NCBI GenBank assembly: GCA_002353975.1
Contig: DEKQ01000038.1
Coordinates: 18,260-55,103 of the forward strand
DNA length: 36,844 nucleotides
From: Prevotellaceae bacterium UBA2718
GTDB taxonomy: Bacteria; Bacteroidota; Bacteroidia; Bacteroidales; Bacteroidaceae
Reading direction: 5' to 3'
Below the pieces are notes generated by a model. The model saw only the letters and a program-made list of their open reading frames with translations. It was not told the origin of the DNA and did not search any database. Both the position numbers and the translations under genes were made by a program. Below, piece after piece: positions 24,734 to 33,300 of this stretch (its first letter is position 1; every line of letters starts with the position of its first letter).

Positions 24734-25335
24734 CACTCGACGATCTCGACTTTCTGCCTCAGGGGACACCTGGGCTGAACATTCAGGCTTTCGACTGCGG
24801 TCGGAAGTCTGTGAATGATTTCTTCCACAATGAGGCGCAGGACTATCAGGACGAGCTCTTTGGCAAGACCTACTATTGGGTGCTGCCCGATAGCCCGTCA
24901 GACATTGTGGCTGGTTTCACCGTAGCCAATGCCAGCATCTTCACCAAGCGGTTGCCCAATGCCCGTCAGAAGAAGATAGGCCGCGAGGTTCACCACGAGA
25001 AGGGGCTTATCAATTACCCCTCCATCCTACTTGCCCAGTTGGGCGTTGACCTTAAATATAAAGGGTTCCACCTTGGTCCACAAATCATCGATTTCGTTAT
25101 GGATTGGTTTACTTCGCCTGACAACAAGTCCGGCTGTCGCCATCTTATTGTCGATGCATACGACGAGCCGCATCTGCTGGAGTTCTACCAACGTAACGGC
25201 CTCAACCTTTTCTTCTCTTCGCTTGAACAGGAAATGGAATACCGCAATTGGGATATGAAAAAAGACGGTCGGCTGGAAACCCGCTTAATGTTCCGTGACA
25301 TGATTCTGCTAAAACGACCAACTATTAGGAAATAA
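24730..25335 (+). CDS. GNAT-family N-acetyltransferase, TacT/AtaT-like putative toxin
   Basis: The 201-aa product has the features of toxin-type GNAT acetyltransferases: an early AFDCGRKSVNDFFHNEAQDY (compare the sFdCG...LddfL start of TacT-like proteins), a central acetyl-CoA-binding motif A at YKGFHLGPQIIDFVM, and the late LIVDAYDEPHLLEFYQRNGL matching VdA...A..FY.r.GF. Toxins of this group acetylate charged tRNA and block translation. The motif YKGFHLGPQ departs from the usual Q/RxxGxG/A, so activity is uncertain. It overlaps the preceding 60-aa gene by ATGA and ends before a strong terminator. It could instead be an ordinary acetyltransferase. Confidence 0.75.
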   Translation: MTLDDLDFLPQGTPGLNIQAFDCGRKSVNDFFHNEAQDYQDELFGKTYYWVLPDSPSDIVAGFTVANASIFTKRLPNARQKKIGREVHHEKGLINYPSILLAQLGVDLKYKGFHLGPQIIDFVMDWFTSPDNKSGCRHLIVDAYDEPHLLEFYQRNGLNLFFSSLEQEMEYRNWDMKKDGRLETRLMFRDMILLKRPTIRK

Positions 25336-25349
25336 CATCAGGAACAATC

Positions 25350-25397
25350 CATGGAGCCTGCATCAGTAACTTATACGGTGCAGGCTCCATGTTTTTT
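25350..25397 (+). terminator. Intrinsic terminator of the GNAT operon
   Basis: A perfect 13-bp stem CATGGAGCCTGCA / TGCAGGCTCCATG is followed by TTTTTT. It starts 15 nt after the stop codon. The stretch from 25398 to 25560 shows no gene. Confidence 0.9.
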
Positions 25398-25563
25398 CTC
25401 TCCGTTTGTGGTGGCTATGCCGCGAATAATCCCTGCTGGATGTCATTTCTGACGGGCATTTCTTGCTGTTCCGCTTACCTCTATACTTGCCGTTAACCTG
25501 GACATATTCGGGTAAAATTTGATTTTTTTCTATTAATCATGCACGGATATGCTAACTTTTTTG

Positions 25564-25572
25564 TATTTTTGC
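25564..25572 (+). promoter_or_regulatory. Candidate -7 box for the structured leader
   Basis: TATTTTTGC fits TAnnTTTGc. It would start transcription near 25579, upstream of the hairpin region and about 430 nt before the LRR lipoprotein gene. No -33 TTTG was found. Confidence 0.5.
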
Positions 25573-25578
25573 AGCAGA

Positions 25579-25902
25579 TTTCAGGCTTGTAGCAATGATG
25601 CCCATTGAGGTGGGCGGAGCTGTAGGACTGGACACTACATAATGGAAAAGCGTCACATAATGCTTTGTCGATTGGCTGATTGAAATTACCACTGACAATT
25701 GAGTGCCAAAGACAACGCAGAGTATGATGTCACGGGTATGCTGCATGTATTCCCGTTGTGTGCTTGAAGGCTGACTACGCCTTCATAGCACACTTACGGG
25801 TTATTGGCAATACGTTACGTGGGTATCACTCTGTTCGTCAGCACTCAAGGCTGTGGTAGGCCTCAATCAGCAGATGAACCGAAGGTGGATACCCACGTTT
25901 TT
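25579..25902 (+). ncRNA. Candidate structured leader or small RNA upstream of the LRR lipoprotein
   Basis: No credible ORF lies here, but the region folds well. A small GCCCA/TGGGC hairpin lies at about 25589-25605. A long stem at 25752-25800 pairs CCCGT...GTGTGCT...GAAGGC with GCCTTC...AGCACAC...ACGGG. A second long hairpin at 25817-25898 has perfect 11-bp arms ACGTGGGTATC / GATACCCACGT with inner GTTCGTC/GATGAAC and AGGC/GCCT helices, followed by TTTT. It could be a free small RNA ended by the last hairpin, or a leader that attenuates transcription into the gene at 26006, for which no nearer promoter is clear. It does not match tmRNA, RNase P or SRP RNA as I know them. Confidence 0.45.
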
Positions 25903-26005
25903 GTTGTGTGGCTAAAGAAACTCAACTTTATAAAAATAACATGAAATAGGATAAACTTCTTCTATTTCTACAAACTGTATTACAAACAAATTAAAATTAA
26001 AGACT

Positions 26006-27631
26006 ATGAAAGATCTTAAAACTTTTCTGATGCTAATGCTAACATTAATGGCACAGACCCTATTTGTGGCTTGTGGCGGTGACGATAATGATGATTCTGC
26101 AGGCTTTGTTAACGAACAGATTACAATTGGTGATGACGGAAAAGCCTCTAATGGAGGCGTGTTCTCCAGCATTGATGACAAGAATTTCTATCTTGATTAC
26201 ATCAAATATACGGTTACCGAAGGTCATCTGGCAGTTTCTGGTTATGACAAATCCGGTTTTAAGGGGGATGCTAAAATTGTCTCCAGTATTACGTACAAGG
26301 GAAATTTCTACGAAGTGTTAGAAATTGGAGATAAGGCTTTCTATGACTGCAAAGCCTTGGTTTCTATTTCTATTCCATCATGCGTTACGAGTATTGGTAA
26401 GTCTGCATTCAGTGGTTGCAGTAGTCTTACTTCAATCAACATCCCCAATAGTGTGATGAGCATTGGTAACTCAGCGTTCAAGGATTGCACAAGTTTGACT
26501 TCAATCAACATTCCAGATGATGTGAAGAGTATAGATGCAGAAGTTTTCTATCGTTGTTCCAGTTTAACTTCTATTACTATCCCTGACGGCGTAACTTCGA
26601 TAAATGAATATGCTTTTGCAGGCTGTTCCAGTTTAAATTCAATCAACATCCCAGACAACATAACTTCCATCGATGATGGTGTTTTCATGAGTTGTATCAG
26701 CTTAACTTCAGTCAGCATCCCCGACGGCGTAACAACCATCGGTAATCAAGCATTCGAAGACTGTAGTAGCTTAACTTCAATCAACATACCTGACGGTGTG
26801 ACGAGTATTGGTCTTTGCGCATTCTTGAATTGTATCAGCCTACCTTCTATATCTATTCCAGCAAGTGTTACGTGGATTGAAGCTGATGCATTCTTGGGGT
26901 GCAAAGCTTTAACCTCAATGGATATTAAAGATCTTTCTGCATGGTGCAAAATTTCTTTCTCTAATGATTGGTCTAATCCATTAATGAATGTACATCACCT
27001 ATTTGTAAATGGAGAGGAGGTTAAAGATTTAATTATTCCAAACGATGTTACAAATATTCGCAATTTTGCATTTATTGGTTGCAGTTACTTAAATTCTATT
27101 ACTCTTCACAAAAATGTTACTTCTATTGGAAGCTATGCTTTTTCACACTGCGATGGTTTGACAACTATTTCTATACCTTCTAATGTGACTTCCATAGGAC
27201 AAGGAGCATTTACAGAGTGTAACGGGGTAACATCTCTTCGTATTGAGGATTCAGAACAAATGTTGAAAGTGGGCGACAACTGCTTACCTACCTCTTTGAC
27301 GACACTCTATATAGGAAGAAGTTTCAAATCCCTAAACGAATACTACAGACAGTACGAAAACAACAATTACTTACCATTCTCATATTTAAAGCAGATAACT
27401 TCCCTGACATTTGGCAAAGGATGTACTTCCATATGTGATCCTGCGTTTTATGATTGCAATGAAATAACGGCTATACACTGCTTAGGAACAACTCCCCCAA
27501 AATATGATGCTTATTGGGGATTCGAACCACCTTTTAGCAATACAGTTTACGAAACTGCTACACTGTACGTACCACGAGGTTCCGCTGAAGCGTATATTTG
27601 GTATGGTTTTAAAAATATCGTAGAAGAATAA
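26006..27631 (+). CDS. BspA-like leucine-rich-repeat surface lipoprotein
   Basis: The 541-aa product has a lipoprotein signal with Cys23 (TLFVAC) followed by GGDDNDD, acidic residues typical of surface export. From about residue 95 it consists of some 14 LRR_5 (BspA or Treponema pallidum type) repeats of 23-24 residues, of the form SLTSINIPDGVTSIGxxAFxxC. The C-terminus YVPRGSAEAYIWYGFKNIVE is the usual end of these proteins. Such proteins mediate adhesion to host or other bacteria. The gene looks more AT-rich than its neighbours, and the near-identical repeats could recombine. The same Cys23-GGDDN start occurs in the lipoprotein at 14292-15842. Confidence 0.9.
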   Translation: MKDLKTFLMLMLTLMAQTLFVACGGDDNDDSAGFVNEQITIGDDGKASNGGVFSSIDDKNFYLDYIKYTVTEGHLAVSGYDKSGFKGDAKIVSSITYKGNFYEVLEIGDKAFYDCKALVSISIPSCVTSIGKSAFSGCSSLTSINIPNSVMSIGNSAFKDCTSLTSINIPDDVKSIDAEVFYRCSSLTSITIPDGVTSINEYAFAGCSSLNSINIPDNITSIDDGVFMSCISLTSVSIPDGVTTIGNQAFEDCSSLTSINIPDGVTSIGLCAFLNCISLPSISIPASVTWIEADAFLGCKALTSMDIKDLSAWCKISFSNDWSNPLMNVHHLFVNGEEVKDLIIPNDVTNIRNFAFIGCSYLNSITLHKNVTSIGSYAFSHCDGLTTISIPSNVTSIGQGAFTECNGVTSLRIEDSEQMLKVGDNCLPTSLTTLYIGRSFKSLNEYYRQYENNNYLPFSYLKQITSLTFGKGCTSICDPAFYDCNEITAIHCLGTTPPKYDAYWGFEPPFSNTVYETATLYVPRGSAEAYIWYGFKNIVEE

Positions 27632-27687
27632 ACCATTACGAACAGGTGTATCTGATATAATAGAAGCTTATGAAAAATAAGTAAACT

Positions 27688-27725
27688 GAGCCCACGATAA
27701 AAAGTGGGCTCAATACTTATTTTTC
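27688..27725 (+). terminator. Intrinsic terminator of the LRR lipoprotein gene
   Basis: GAGCCCAC and GTGGGCTC form a perfect 8-bp stem (27688-27711) with an 8-nt A-rich loop, followed by AATACTTATTTTTC. Confidence 0.75.
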
Positions 27726-27856
27726 TTAAATAACTAAGGCATCCATCGTTCTTGCTATGCAAGCATCCCAAAGGACCGAACGAAGAAATTAAGCTTTCAG
27801 ATAGCTAACAACACTCGGTGCATTAATACGGAGACTACAAACACACACGGGGCGTG

Positions 27857-28120
27857 CGCATCCTTCCCGCGCTACCCTATAGCCCTGGTTGCCCTGTATG
27901 GCTACATGATTAACGGTCGGGCGATGCGGTCAAACTCTTCTATCGGGATGGGACGGAAACTGCGGACAAGGGCGATGACTTCCACTTGCCGATTGAGGGC
28001 GAAGGTGCAGTCATCTATGCGGATGGTGTTGTCAAGCAGACGGGCGTACACCGTTCGCACTACACATGGTGGCGCACAAAACAATTCCAAATATCAAACG
28101 TCAAAATGCTACAGATATGA
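27857..28120 (+). pseudogene. 3' remnant of an unknown gene with a frameshift
   Basis: Two plus-strand frames join into a plausible protein end. Around 27864-27920 one frame reads FPRYPIALVALYGYMINGR. After a one-base loss near 27921-27922 the next frame continues DAVKLFYRDGTETADKGDDF, HLPIEGEGAVIYADGVVKQT and GVHRSHYTWWRTKQFQISNV to KMLQI and TGA at 28118-28120. That frame has no usable start codon of its own, and a stop at 27911-27913 blocks it upstream. The stop overlaps the next gene's ATG as ATGA, as in an intact operon. I do not recognise the family. The gene seems truncated at its 5' end somewhere between 27715 and 27860. Confidence 0.5.
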
Positions 28121-28602
28121 GACCTCTTACGCTGACCAATACCCTCGAATACTACGATGTGCCACAGATATTCACTGCCGCTGATGCTACAGGCACTCGC
28201 TATCTTTGCACACTCTTCGAGCAGACCGCTAACGGCTACCATTATCTTGGCGTGCAGATTTCAGAGCCACGCCTGATGGCCTTCATTGGAGGACAGCTCG
28301 ATTTGCGCGATGCCTATATGAATCCTGAAGTGGATAACGCCCTTTATCTTGTCGAGGCTCATAACGATACAATCACTGCCACGAATCTCCTGCAGCCTTC
28401 CGATGTAACCGAGGCAATGCTTCCTGAAGCAGGCTATTATTACGATGCTACCGACCTGAATGACGAGGCAGAACCTGCCACCGACACCTACCAATTGGAG
28501 GTACCCGCCCGTGACCGCATCACCTTCTCAACGCTTATCGCCCGCATGGGCTGGCCCGCCCTCTCACTGCGCAAGACCATTGGAAAAGTAGCAGCATTAT
28601 AA
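28117..28602 (+). CDS. Hypothetical protein resembling DUF6575
   Basis: Starting at ATG 28117 the product is 161 aa (MRPLTLTNTLEYYDVPQIFT...). An upstream ATG at 28066 would extend it by 17 residues, but the ATGA overlap with the preceding reading frame favours 28117. The pattern YYDVPQIFTAADATGTRYLC ... YHYLGVQISEPRLMAFIGGQ ... LDLRDAYMNPEVDNALYLVE resembles the DUF6575 group (short YDVPLxF start, then a beta-sheet domain and a CDLRxxYxxPE segment). That assignment is tentative. There is no signal peptide. Its partner gene upstream is broken, so it may have lost its context. Confidence 0.6.
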   Translation: MRPLTLTNTLEYYDVPQIFTAADATGTRYLCTLFEQTANGYHYLGVQISEPRLMAFIGGQLDLRDAYMNPEVDNALYLVEAHNDTITATNLLQPSDVTEAMLPEAGYYYDATDLNDEAEPATDTYQLEVPARDRITFSTLIARMGWPALSLRKTIGKVAAL

Positions 28603-28649
28603 CCCGCACATATCCCATCATGCCCCCTACCTCACTGACATATCGCCCA

Positions 28650-28736
28650 AGTTTAGTGAAACAACCAAATTTTGCAGAAAAAAGGTTACTGCAGTAAACG
28701 ATTTTTTATGATTTTTGGTTGTTGCAGTGAACGATT
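28650..28736. repeat. Cluster of short direct and inverted repeats
   Basis: GCAGTAAACGATTTT (from 28691) and GCAGTGAACGATTTT (from 28724) are direct repeats. AACAACCAAA (28660-28669) and TTTGGTTGTT (28714-28723) are inverted repeats around the first. The region may fold as a hairpin or bind a protein; no gene lies in 28603-28846. Confidence 0.6.
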
Positions 28737-28801
28737 TTGAGGAGGGTTGACGTATCGGCGCCTTTCTGTATGTTGTTTTTGTCCTATCATGCCAGTAATG
28801 C

Positions 28802-28828
28802 CCGCGATGCGTCGGAATAGCATCGCGG
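28802..28828. terminator. Hairpin, possible terminator
   Basis: CCGCGATGC and GCATCGCGG form a perfect 9-bp stem with a 9-nt loop. No T-tract follows on the plus strand, so a terminator role is uncertain. It directly precedes the third 22-nt array. Confidence 0.4.
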
Positions 28829-28846
28829 AGTGATAGAGTTGATATT

Positions 28847-28941
28847 GCGTTGTAAAAGACCTGCTATTACCGTGTAAAAGACCTACTATTACTGAGTAAA
28901 AGACCTACTATTAGGAGGTAAAAGACCTGCCTTTGCAACGC
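28847..28941. repeat. 22-nt-period repeat array, locus 3 (4 units)
   Basis: Units of exactly 22 nt start at 28853, 28875, 28897 and 28919, all in the same orientation, each TAAAAGACCT[AG]CTATT-like plus six variable bases. The array starts GCGTTG and ends CAACGC. The downstream flank CTCTGAATGCGAGTGCGTT matches the flank of locus 1 (CCCTGAATGTGAGCGCGTT). The rest of the gap to 29165 shows no gene. Confidence 0.9.
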
Positions 28942-29165
28942 TCTGAATGCGAGTGCGTTATGAAGGCGTTTTTCGGGCGTTTCGGCTTGGCTCATCTCCC
29001 TGCCGCAGGTGCACCGTGCGACAGGGTGCAGGGCAGCAATGTTCGTTTTGTGCTATCAACAGTCAAGGATGCCGGCTCACGGCCATTCGTGATGTTTGAT
29101 TTATCTAACAATGCCAATTAATAGAACCCACCTTTTGAGAAATGAAAAGAAAAGCAGGCTTTCCC

Positions 29166-29197
29166 TTTGCATTTCTCTTGTTTTTTCGTAATTTTGC
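29166..29197 (+). promoter_or_regulatory. Promoter of the efflux operon
   Basis: TTTG (29166-29169), a 19-nt spacer and TAATTTTGC (29189-29197) form a complete Bacteroidetes promoter 46 nt before the ATG at 29244. Confidence 0.8.
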
Positions 29198-29243
29198 ACG
29201 CAAAATTTTTGCTTAATAAGCGCACATTATTTCCACAGAGGAT

Positions 29244-30365
29244 ATGAAACAGAGAATGTACGTAACTCTTGTTGCGGCGGCGGCGTTGCTGCTGGCGGGC
29301 TGTGGCAAGAAGCAGCCTGCCGAAAGACAGAAGGTTGTGACAGTGAAGACGATGAAGGTGGCTCCGGCTCTCGAGACGGTGACGCGAAACTATGTGGGCA
29401 CCATAGAAGCGGAAGAGGGCGTGAATGTCAGCTTCAGCAATATCGGTACCGTTGCCCGCGTGCTGGTATATGAGGGTCAGTCGGTGTCCAAAGGTCAGGC
29501 TCTGGCCGAGCTTGACGGTCGCAATATCCGCAATGCCTATGCCATGTCGAAGGCTACGCTGGACCAGGCGGAGGATGCCTATCGCCGCATGAAGAACCTC
29601 TACGACAAGGGGACGCTGCCCGAGATACGCATGGTAGAGATGGAGTCGAACCTGCAGCGCGCCCGCTCTGCCGAGGCTATCTCTCACAAGAGCCTTGAGG
29701 ACATCGTGCTGCGTGCTCCGTGGAGCGGCTACGTCGGCGCTGTAAAGATACATGAGGGTGCCAACGTGACGCCGGGTGTGAGCGGCATACACCTGGTGAA
29801 GATAGACCGTGTGAAGGTGTGCGTGCCCATTCCTGAGCGCGAGATAGGCACGGTGAGCGTGGGACAGACCCTGACATTCACCGTCACGGCTCTGGGAGAC
29901 CGCACGTTCAGCGGTCGCGTGGTGGCTCGCGGACTTACCGCCAACCCCATCAGCCACGCCTACGACGTGCGGGCACTGGTGGAGAACAGGGACCACGCGC
30001 TGCTGCCGGGGATGATAGCCAACGTGAAGCGCAGCAGCTCAGCCAACCATCAGATAGTGATACCGCAGCAGGCTGTGAGCATCGGCGGCAACGGCATCTA
30101 CGTCTGGGTGGTGAAAGGCGGCAAGGCTGAGCGCCGACAGATTACGACCGGCGACATCACCAATGAGGGTGTCATCGTGGAGACAGGCCTCACGGCAGGC
30201 GAGACACTCATCATTGAGGGGCAGGAGAAGGTCAGCGACGGGGTGATTGTGAATGAGGGAGAGGGAGACCCCGCGATAAAGTCGCGTGGCACGAGAGAGG
30301 AAGGAGAGACCCTGCGGAGGACCGCGGGCCACGGTGGCAGGGGTGAAACGAGAAAGGAGGAATAG
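29244..30365 (+). CDS. RND efflux periplasmic adaptor (membrane fusion protein), lipoprotein
   Basis: The 373-aa product has a lipoprotein signal with Cys20 (LLLAGC). It shows the HlyD/AcrA-type order: barrel-sandwich half (VSFSNIGTVARVLVYEGQSV, KGQALAELDG), alpha-hairpin (about 90-145, TLDQAEDAYRRMKNLYDKGT), second lipoyl half (IVLRAPWSGYVGAVKIHEGA), then beta-barrel and membrane-proximal domains. It links the pump to the outer-membrane channel. The last 27 residues (after VSDGVIVNEGEG) are G/R/E-rich and unlike the family's usual end. Its stop lies 3 nt before the next ATG, and a GAGGAATAGGAG stretch across the stop serves as the ribosome site. Confidence 0.93.
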   Translation: MKQRMYVTLVAAAALLLAGCGKKQPAERQKVVTVKTMKVAPALETVTRNYVGTIEAEEGVNVSFSNIGTVARVLVYEGQSVSKGQALAELDGRNIRNAYAMSKATLDQAEDAYRRMKNLYDKGTLPEIRMVEMESNLQRARSAEAISHKSLEDIVLRAPWSGYVGAVKIHEGANVTPGVSGIHLVKIDRVKVCVPIPEREIGTVSVGQTLTFTVTALGDRTFSGRVVARGLTANPISHAYDVRALVENRDHALLPGMIANVKRSSSANHQIVIPQQAVSIGGNGIYVWVVKGGKAERRQITTGDITNEGVIVETGLTAGETLIIEGQEKVSDGVIVNEGEGDPAIKSRGTREEGETLRRTAGHGGRGETRKEE

Positions 30366-30368
30366 GAG

Positions 30369-33300
30369 ATGAGTGATGACAAGAAAGCGCGTCGCGACCT
30401 CGTAGCGGCAGCCGTGCACCATAAGAGCATCGTCATACTGCTCTGCGCAGTGATGATGATAGCGGGCGTCATTTCGCTCGTCTTCATCCCCAAGGACGAG
30501 TTCCCGCAGCTGGACCTCCCCATCGGCGTTGTCGTGGGCGTCTATCCCGGCGCCTCAGAGCTGGAGGTGGAGCAGCAGCTGACGCGTCCGTTGGAGACAT
30601 TCCTGTGGACATTCAAGGAGATAGACAAGGAGCGCACATCCACCATCAGCGAGAATGGCATGAGCATCGCCGTGGTGTTTCTGAAAAGCTCAGACAACAA
30701 TACCGAGTTCTGGAACAAGCTGAAGGAGCGTCTGCCGCTGCTGCGCATGCAGCTGCCCAGCGGCGTGCTGGGCTTAGTGGCCAACGATGACTTTGGCGAT
30801 GTGTCGGCAATGCTCGTCACCATAGAGAGCGAGCAGAAGACATTCCGCGAGATGAGCGAATACACGGACCGTCTGTGTGACCGTCTGCGCACCATCCCCT
30901 CGCTTGCCAACATCTACCGTCTGGGCAATCAGAAGGAGCAGATAGGCGTCTATCTGGACCGCAACCGCCTGCCGGCATACGGTGTCAACACGGCAATGGT
31001 ATTCTCCAAGCTGTCGGGCCAGACGGGAACGATGGTCACCGGCTCGCTGGACGACGGCAAGCTGAGCCGCAACCTGCACATCGTGCCGACGCTGAACACC
31101 GAGCAGGAGCTGGCGCAGACCATCATATACAGCGACCCCGCAGGGGGATTGGTGCGCTTAGGGGACATAGCAGACATCAAGCGAGAGTACCCCACCATGA
31201 AGCGATACATCAAGAACAACGGCAAACAGTGCATACTCCTCTCGCTCCAGATGACCAAAGGCAACAACATCGTGCAGTTTGGCAAGGACGTAAAGGAGGT
31301 CCTATCCGACTTCAAGGCCACTCTGCCGCCCGAGGTACAGATCAACACCATCTCGGACCAGAGCCAGGTGGTTGACGACTCAGTGCAGGAGTTTCTCTGG
31401 GAGATGCTCATCGCCATCATCTCGGTCATCATCGTGGTGATGCTGATGATGCCCCTGCGCGTGGCGGGAGTGGCCGTTGTCACCATCCCCATCACCATCT
31501 TTGCATCCATAGCCCTCTTCTTCGCCTTTGGCATAGAGGTCAACAGCATCACGCTGGCGGCCATGATAGTGTCGCTGGGTATGATTGTGGATGACTCAGT
31601 GGTGGTCATAGACAGCTACCTGGAGAAGCTTGACGAGGGCATAGAACGCCGTCGCGCAGCCATAGAGTCGGCCCAGAAGTTCACTGCCAGCATCATAACG
31701 GCCACGCTGACCATCTCCATCACCTTCTTCCCGATGCTGTTTACCACCGAGAGCTTCGTACACAACTTCATCCAGCCCTTCCCCTACAGCCTCACCATAG
31801 TGCTGACGGTATCGGTGCTGGTGGCGCTCTTCGTGGTGCCAATCATAGAGTATTACTTCGTGCGCAAGGGCCTGAAGGACAGCACTCCCCTCATCCTCAC
31901 CAAGATGCAGGGGCTCTATGACCGCCTGCTGTCGCTGTGCCTCAGCCACCGACGCACGACACTGGCCACCGGACTGGCAGTGGTATTGCTTAGCCTGCTG
32001 CTCTTCCCGCTGATACCCCAGAGGCTTATGCCGCGAGCCACGCGCAGCCTCTTCACCGTAGATATCTCGCTGCCATCGGGAACCGACATTACGCGCACGG
32101 CAGCAGTCACCGACTCGCTCGTAGCAATACTGAGCCGCGACGAGCGCATTACCAACATCACCACGTTCTATGGCAGCGGCTCACCGCGCATACATGCGGC
32201 CTTCTTCCCCGAGTTTGGAGGCACGCACTTCGCACAGCTCATCGTCAATACCCACAGCGACAGCGAGATGCAGGCCGTGCTCGATGAATATACGGAGCGC
32301 ATGGCACACTATTTCACCGACGCGCAGGTGCTCTTCAAGCAGATAGAATACACCGATGCCATCTATCCCATCATGGTACGCCTGAAGGGCGACAACCTGG
32401 ACTCTATGCGCGTAGCCGCCGACAGCGTGATGACACGCCTGCGCCACAACCCGCAGCTGGTGACGGTGAACAGCAACTGGGGCACTACGCAGAGCCGCCT
32501 CAACATTGCCCTGCACCCCGAAGAGGCTAACCGCATAGGCATGAGCAAGTCGCTCCTGGCACTCAACCTGGCCCTGAGATACGCCGGCGGCATCCCCGCA
32601 GCCAGCGTCTGGGAGGGTTCAACAGAGGTGCCCATAGTGCTGCGCGACGCTGACGAGGGCAAGCAGACGGTCGAGGCATTCAAGGATATACGCGTCAGCG
32701 GACTGATACCCACGCTGACTACCGTACCCCTGACACAGGTGACCAGCGTCACGCCCGACTGGAATACCGGCGCCATAACGCGAAGAAACGGTATGCGCGA
32801 GGTGAGCATCTATGCCACCATATCAAGAGATGCAAAAGTGGGAACGCTGACAAAGGAGATATACAATGACCTGAAGACGCTGCGACTGCCGCAGGGCGTC
32901 ACGATAAAGCAAGGCGGACAGGCCGAGACAGAGGCCAGATACCGTCCGCAGATATACCTCGGAGTCGTGCTCGCTGTCATCATCATCATCTTCGTACTGC
33001 TCTTCCACCTGCGCAGCATACCGCTGATGCTGCTCATGATGGGCTCGCTCATATTCTCCATACCGGGCGGACTCATCGGTCTGTGGCTGTCGGGATTTGA
33101 GCTCGGCGCCACGGCATTGCTCGGATATATCACCCTCATGGGCATCATAGTGAGATGCGGCATCATCATGGTGGACTATGCCGAGGAACTGCGCCACGAG
33201 CAGGGTCTTACGGCAGTGGAGGCAGCCGAGCTGTCGGCCCGCCACCGATTCCGCCCCATCTTCCTCACGTCGGCAGCGGCATCAATGGGTGTCATACCGA

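Noticed and set aside
25579..25902. tmRNA, RNase P RNA, SRP RNA or tRNA
   Set aside because: None of the hallmark sequences of these RNAs was seen here or elsewhere in the window.
27902..28090. 62-aa minus-strand frame in the decayed region
   Set aside because: The plus-strand frames join to a credible protein end with ATGA coupling to the next gene, so the minus-strand frame is more likely a shadow. Neither reading could be confirmed by a search.
29118..29996. 292-aa minus-strand open frame over the efflux adaptor gene
   Set aside because: It is antisense to a clear HlyD/AcrA family gene with a promoter. The His-rich translation reflects codon use on the other strand.
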